Part shown: in pieces, positions 20,736 through 21,595 of the stretch | Layout: every line of letters begins with the position of its first letter | Position numbering within the stretch: position 1 is the first letter of the stretch | Assembly (NCBI GenBank): GCA_002224055.1 | Contig: AZLU01000394.1 | Span: 1 to 21,595 of the forward strand | Direction: 5' to 3' | Source of the DNA: Pezizomycotina sp. ARF18 | Lineage: Eukaryota; Ascomycota | DNA: 21,595 nucleotides | Notes under the pieces: generated by a model | What the model saw: the letters and a program-made list of their open reading frames with translations, nothing else | The model's database searches: none | Told to the model about the DNA's origin: nothing | Program-made: the position numbers and the translations under genes

Positions 20736-21595
20736 AGATATTTATCTACGCTAAGAATATCTATTTATAGTATATATATATATATTTTTATAACTTTATT
20801 CCTTATTATATACCCTATATATTTATCTTCTTACTTATATCTTAATATAACGATATATTACTAGATTATTCCTAAGTTTATTTTATCTAGCTAATATTCT
20901 TTTATATATATAAAATTTAAAAGAAAAATAAAAATAAATTACTATATTATTACTTAGTACGGTCTGTACTATCCTTTATTTTTATAGTATACTATCTAAA
21001 TCGTTTAAGAAATTACGCTCGTTAAATTAGTAATAGCTATAAACGCGTAAATCGTTTACTATAAAGTTTTACGCTTTATATACTATATTAAAGATTACTA
21101 GCTTTAAAAGCGCGGGTTATAAAAGCTTCTAAAACTTTATAGCGCGTTTAAAGCGTTCTTAATCTATTATAGCTTTCTTAATAGCGGTATAAACTTAATA
21201 TTATAAATATAGTACTCGTCCTAAGTAATTTTTTATATAAGTATATAAAATCTCGTTTTAAAAATTAAAGAGTTATTATACGTTAGTAGTTTTTTAATTC
21301 TTTCGCCTCTAAAAAATTATATTATTAACTAAATTCTTTAAAATTTAATAAAAAATATAGAATTTATATATATATAAAAATACTTAATTTACCTTTTTTT
21401 AGCCTTTTACTATATAGTTAATTTTTTTTTAGTAATCTTTATACCCTTTATACTCTTAGTACTCTAGATACTCTTAGTATTTTAGTACTTTTAATATTTA
21501 ATACTCTTATCGTCTTATCGCGGTTAGTAGATTTACGGTTTACGATAATATTAGATACTTTTTTAATAAATCTACTTATTATATTAAATAATAAT

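Larger units (their letters stand above)
18890..21595. repeat. AT-rich, RIP-like degenerate repeat block
   Basis: Composition changes abruptly near 18890 from ordinary genic DNA to sequence dominated by TA, TTA and TAA, with very few CA or TG dinucleotides. No gene is visible to the window end. The longest open frame (20598-20864) is an accident of a GC-rich island and AT sequence. Such TpA-rich, CpA-poor composition is what RIP produces on transposon copies in ascomycetes. Islands of less altered sequence remain at 20170-20260, 20400-20460 and 20570-20735. The original element is too degraded for me to name from any frame. Confidence 0.8.

Noticed and set aside
20598-20864. 88-codon open frame
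   Set aside because: Reads through the GC-rich island and then Ile/Tyr-rich AT sequence; the protein is low complexity and has no support.
1-21595. CRISPR array, tRNA or rRNA genes, bacterial operon or defence system
   Set aside because: No spaced direct repeats, no cloverleaf or rRNA-like sequence, and the gene content and introns are clearly fungal.

Overview
The window looks like nuclear DNA of a filamentous ascomycete (Pezizomycotina-type). Genes carry many short introns with GTAAGT/GTACGT/GTGAGT-like donors, CTAAC-like branch sites and YAG acceptors. Protein relationships are fungal (cytochrome b2, Csm3/Swi3, Etr1, Arp6). The last 2.7 kb is an AT-rich, TpA-rich block of the kind left by repeat-induced point mutation (RIP). 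I cannot place the genus.

Layout: 44-721 (+) possible unknown protein; 763-1366 (-) possible unknown protein; 1930-3815 (-) pyruvate dehydrogenase E1 beta (PDB1); 4616-6663 (+) actin-related protein 6 (ARP6), divergent from PDB1; 7448-8091 (-) Ser-rich protein of unknown function; 8712-11037 (+) mitochondrial Glu-tRNA(Gln) amidotransferase subunit A (HER2/GatA); 11269-12993 (-) mitochondrial enoyl reductase (ETR1), convergent with GatA; 14084-16892 (+) L-lactate dehydrogenase cytochrome b2 (CYB2), divergent from ETR1; 17480-18522 (-) replication-fork protection subunit (CSM3/Swi3/TIPIN); 18890-21595 AT-rich repeat-derived block with a GC-rich island at 20617-20733.

No gene has one long clean reading frame. 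Besides introns, nearly every exon I could check against its family contains single-base insertions or deletions, while the protein stays conserved on both sides of each break. Because this affects six unrelated housekeeping-type genes together, uncorrected long-read indel errors are the simplest explanation. Simultaneous pseudogenisation is the alternative. CDS spans below are start codon to stop codon, with introns and frame breaks described in the text.

Four of the recognised genes serve mitochondrial carbon metabolism or translation. Cyb2 makes pyruvate from lactate, Pdb1 is part of the complex that converts pyruvate to acetyl-CoA, Etr1 belongs to the mitochondrial fatty acid pathway that supplies lipoate for that complex, and GatA supports mitochondrial protein synthesis. 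The other two act on chromatin (Arp6) and replication forks (Csm3). I found no evidence of a defence system, CRISPR array or biosynthetic cluster; the unusual material is the RIP-like block and the pervasive frame breaks.
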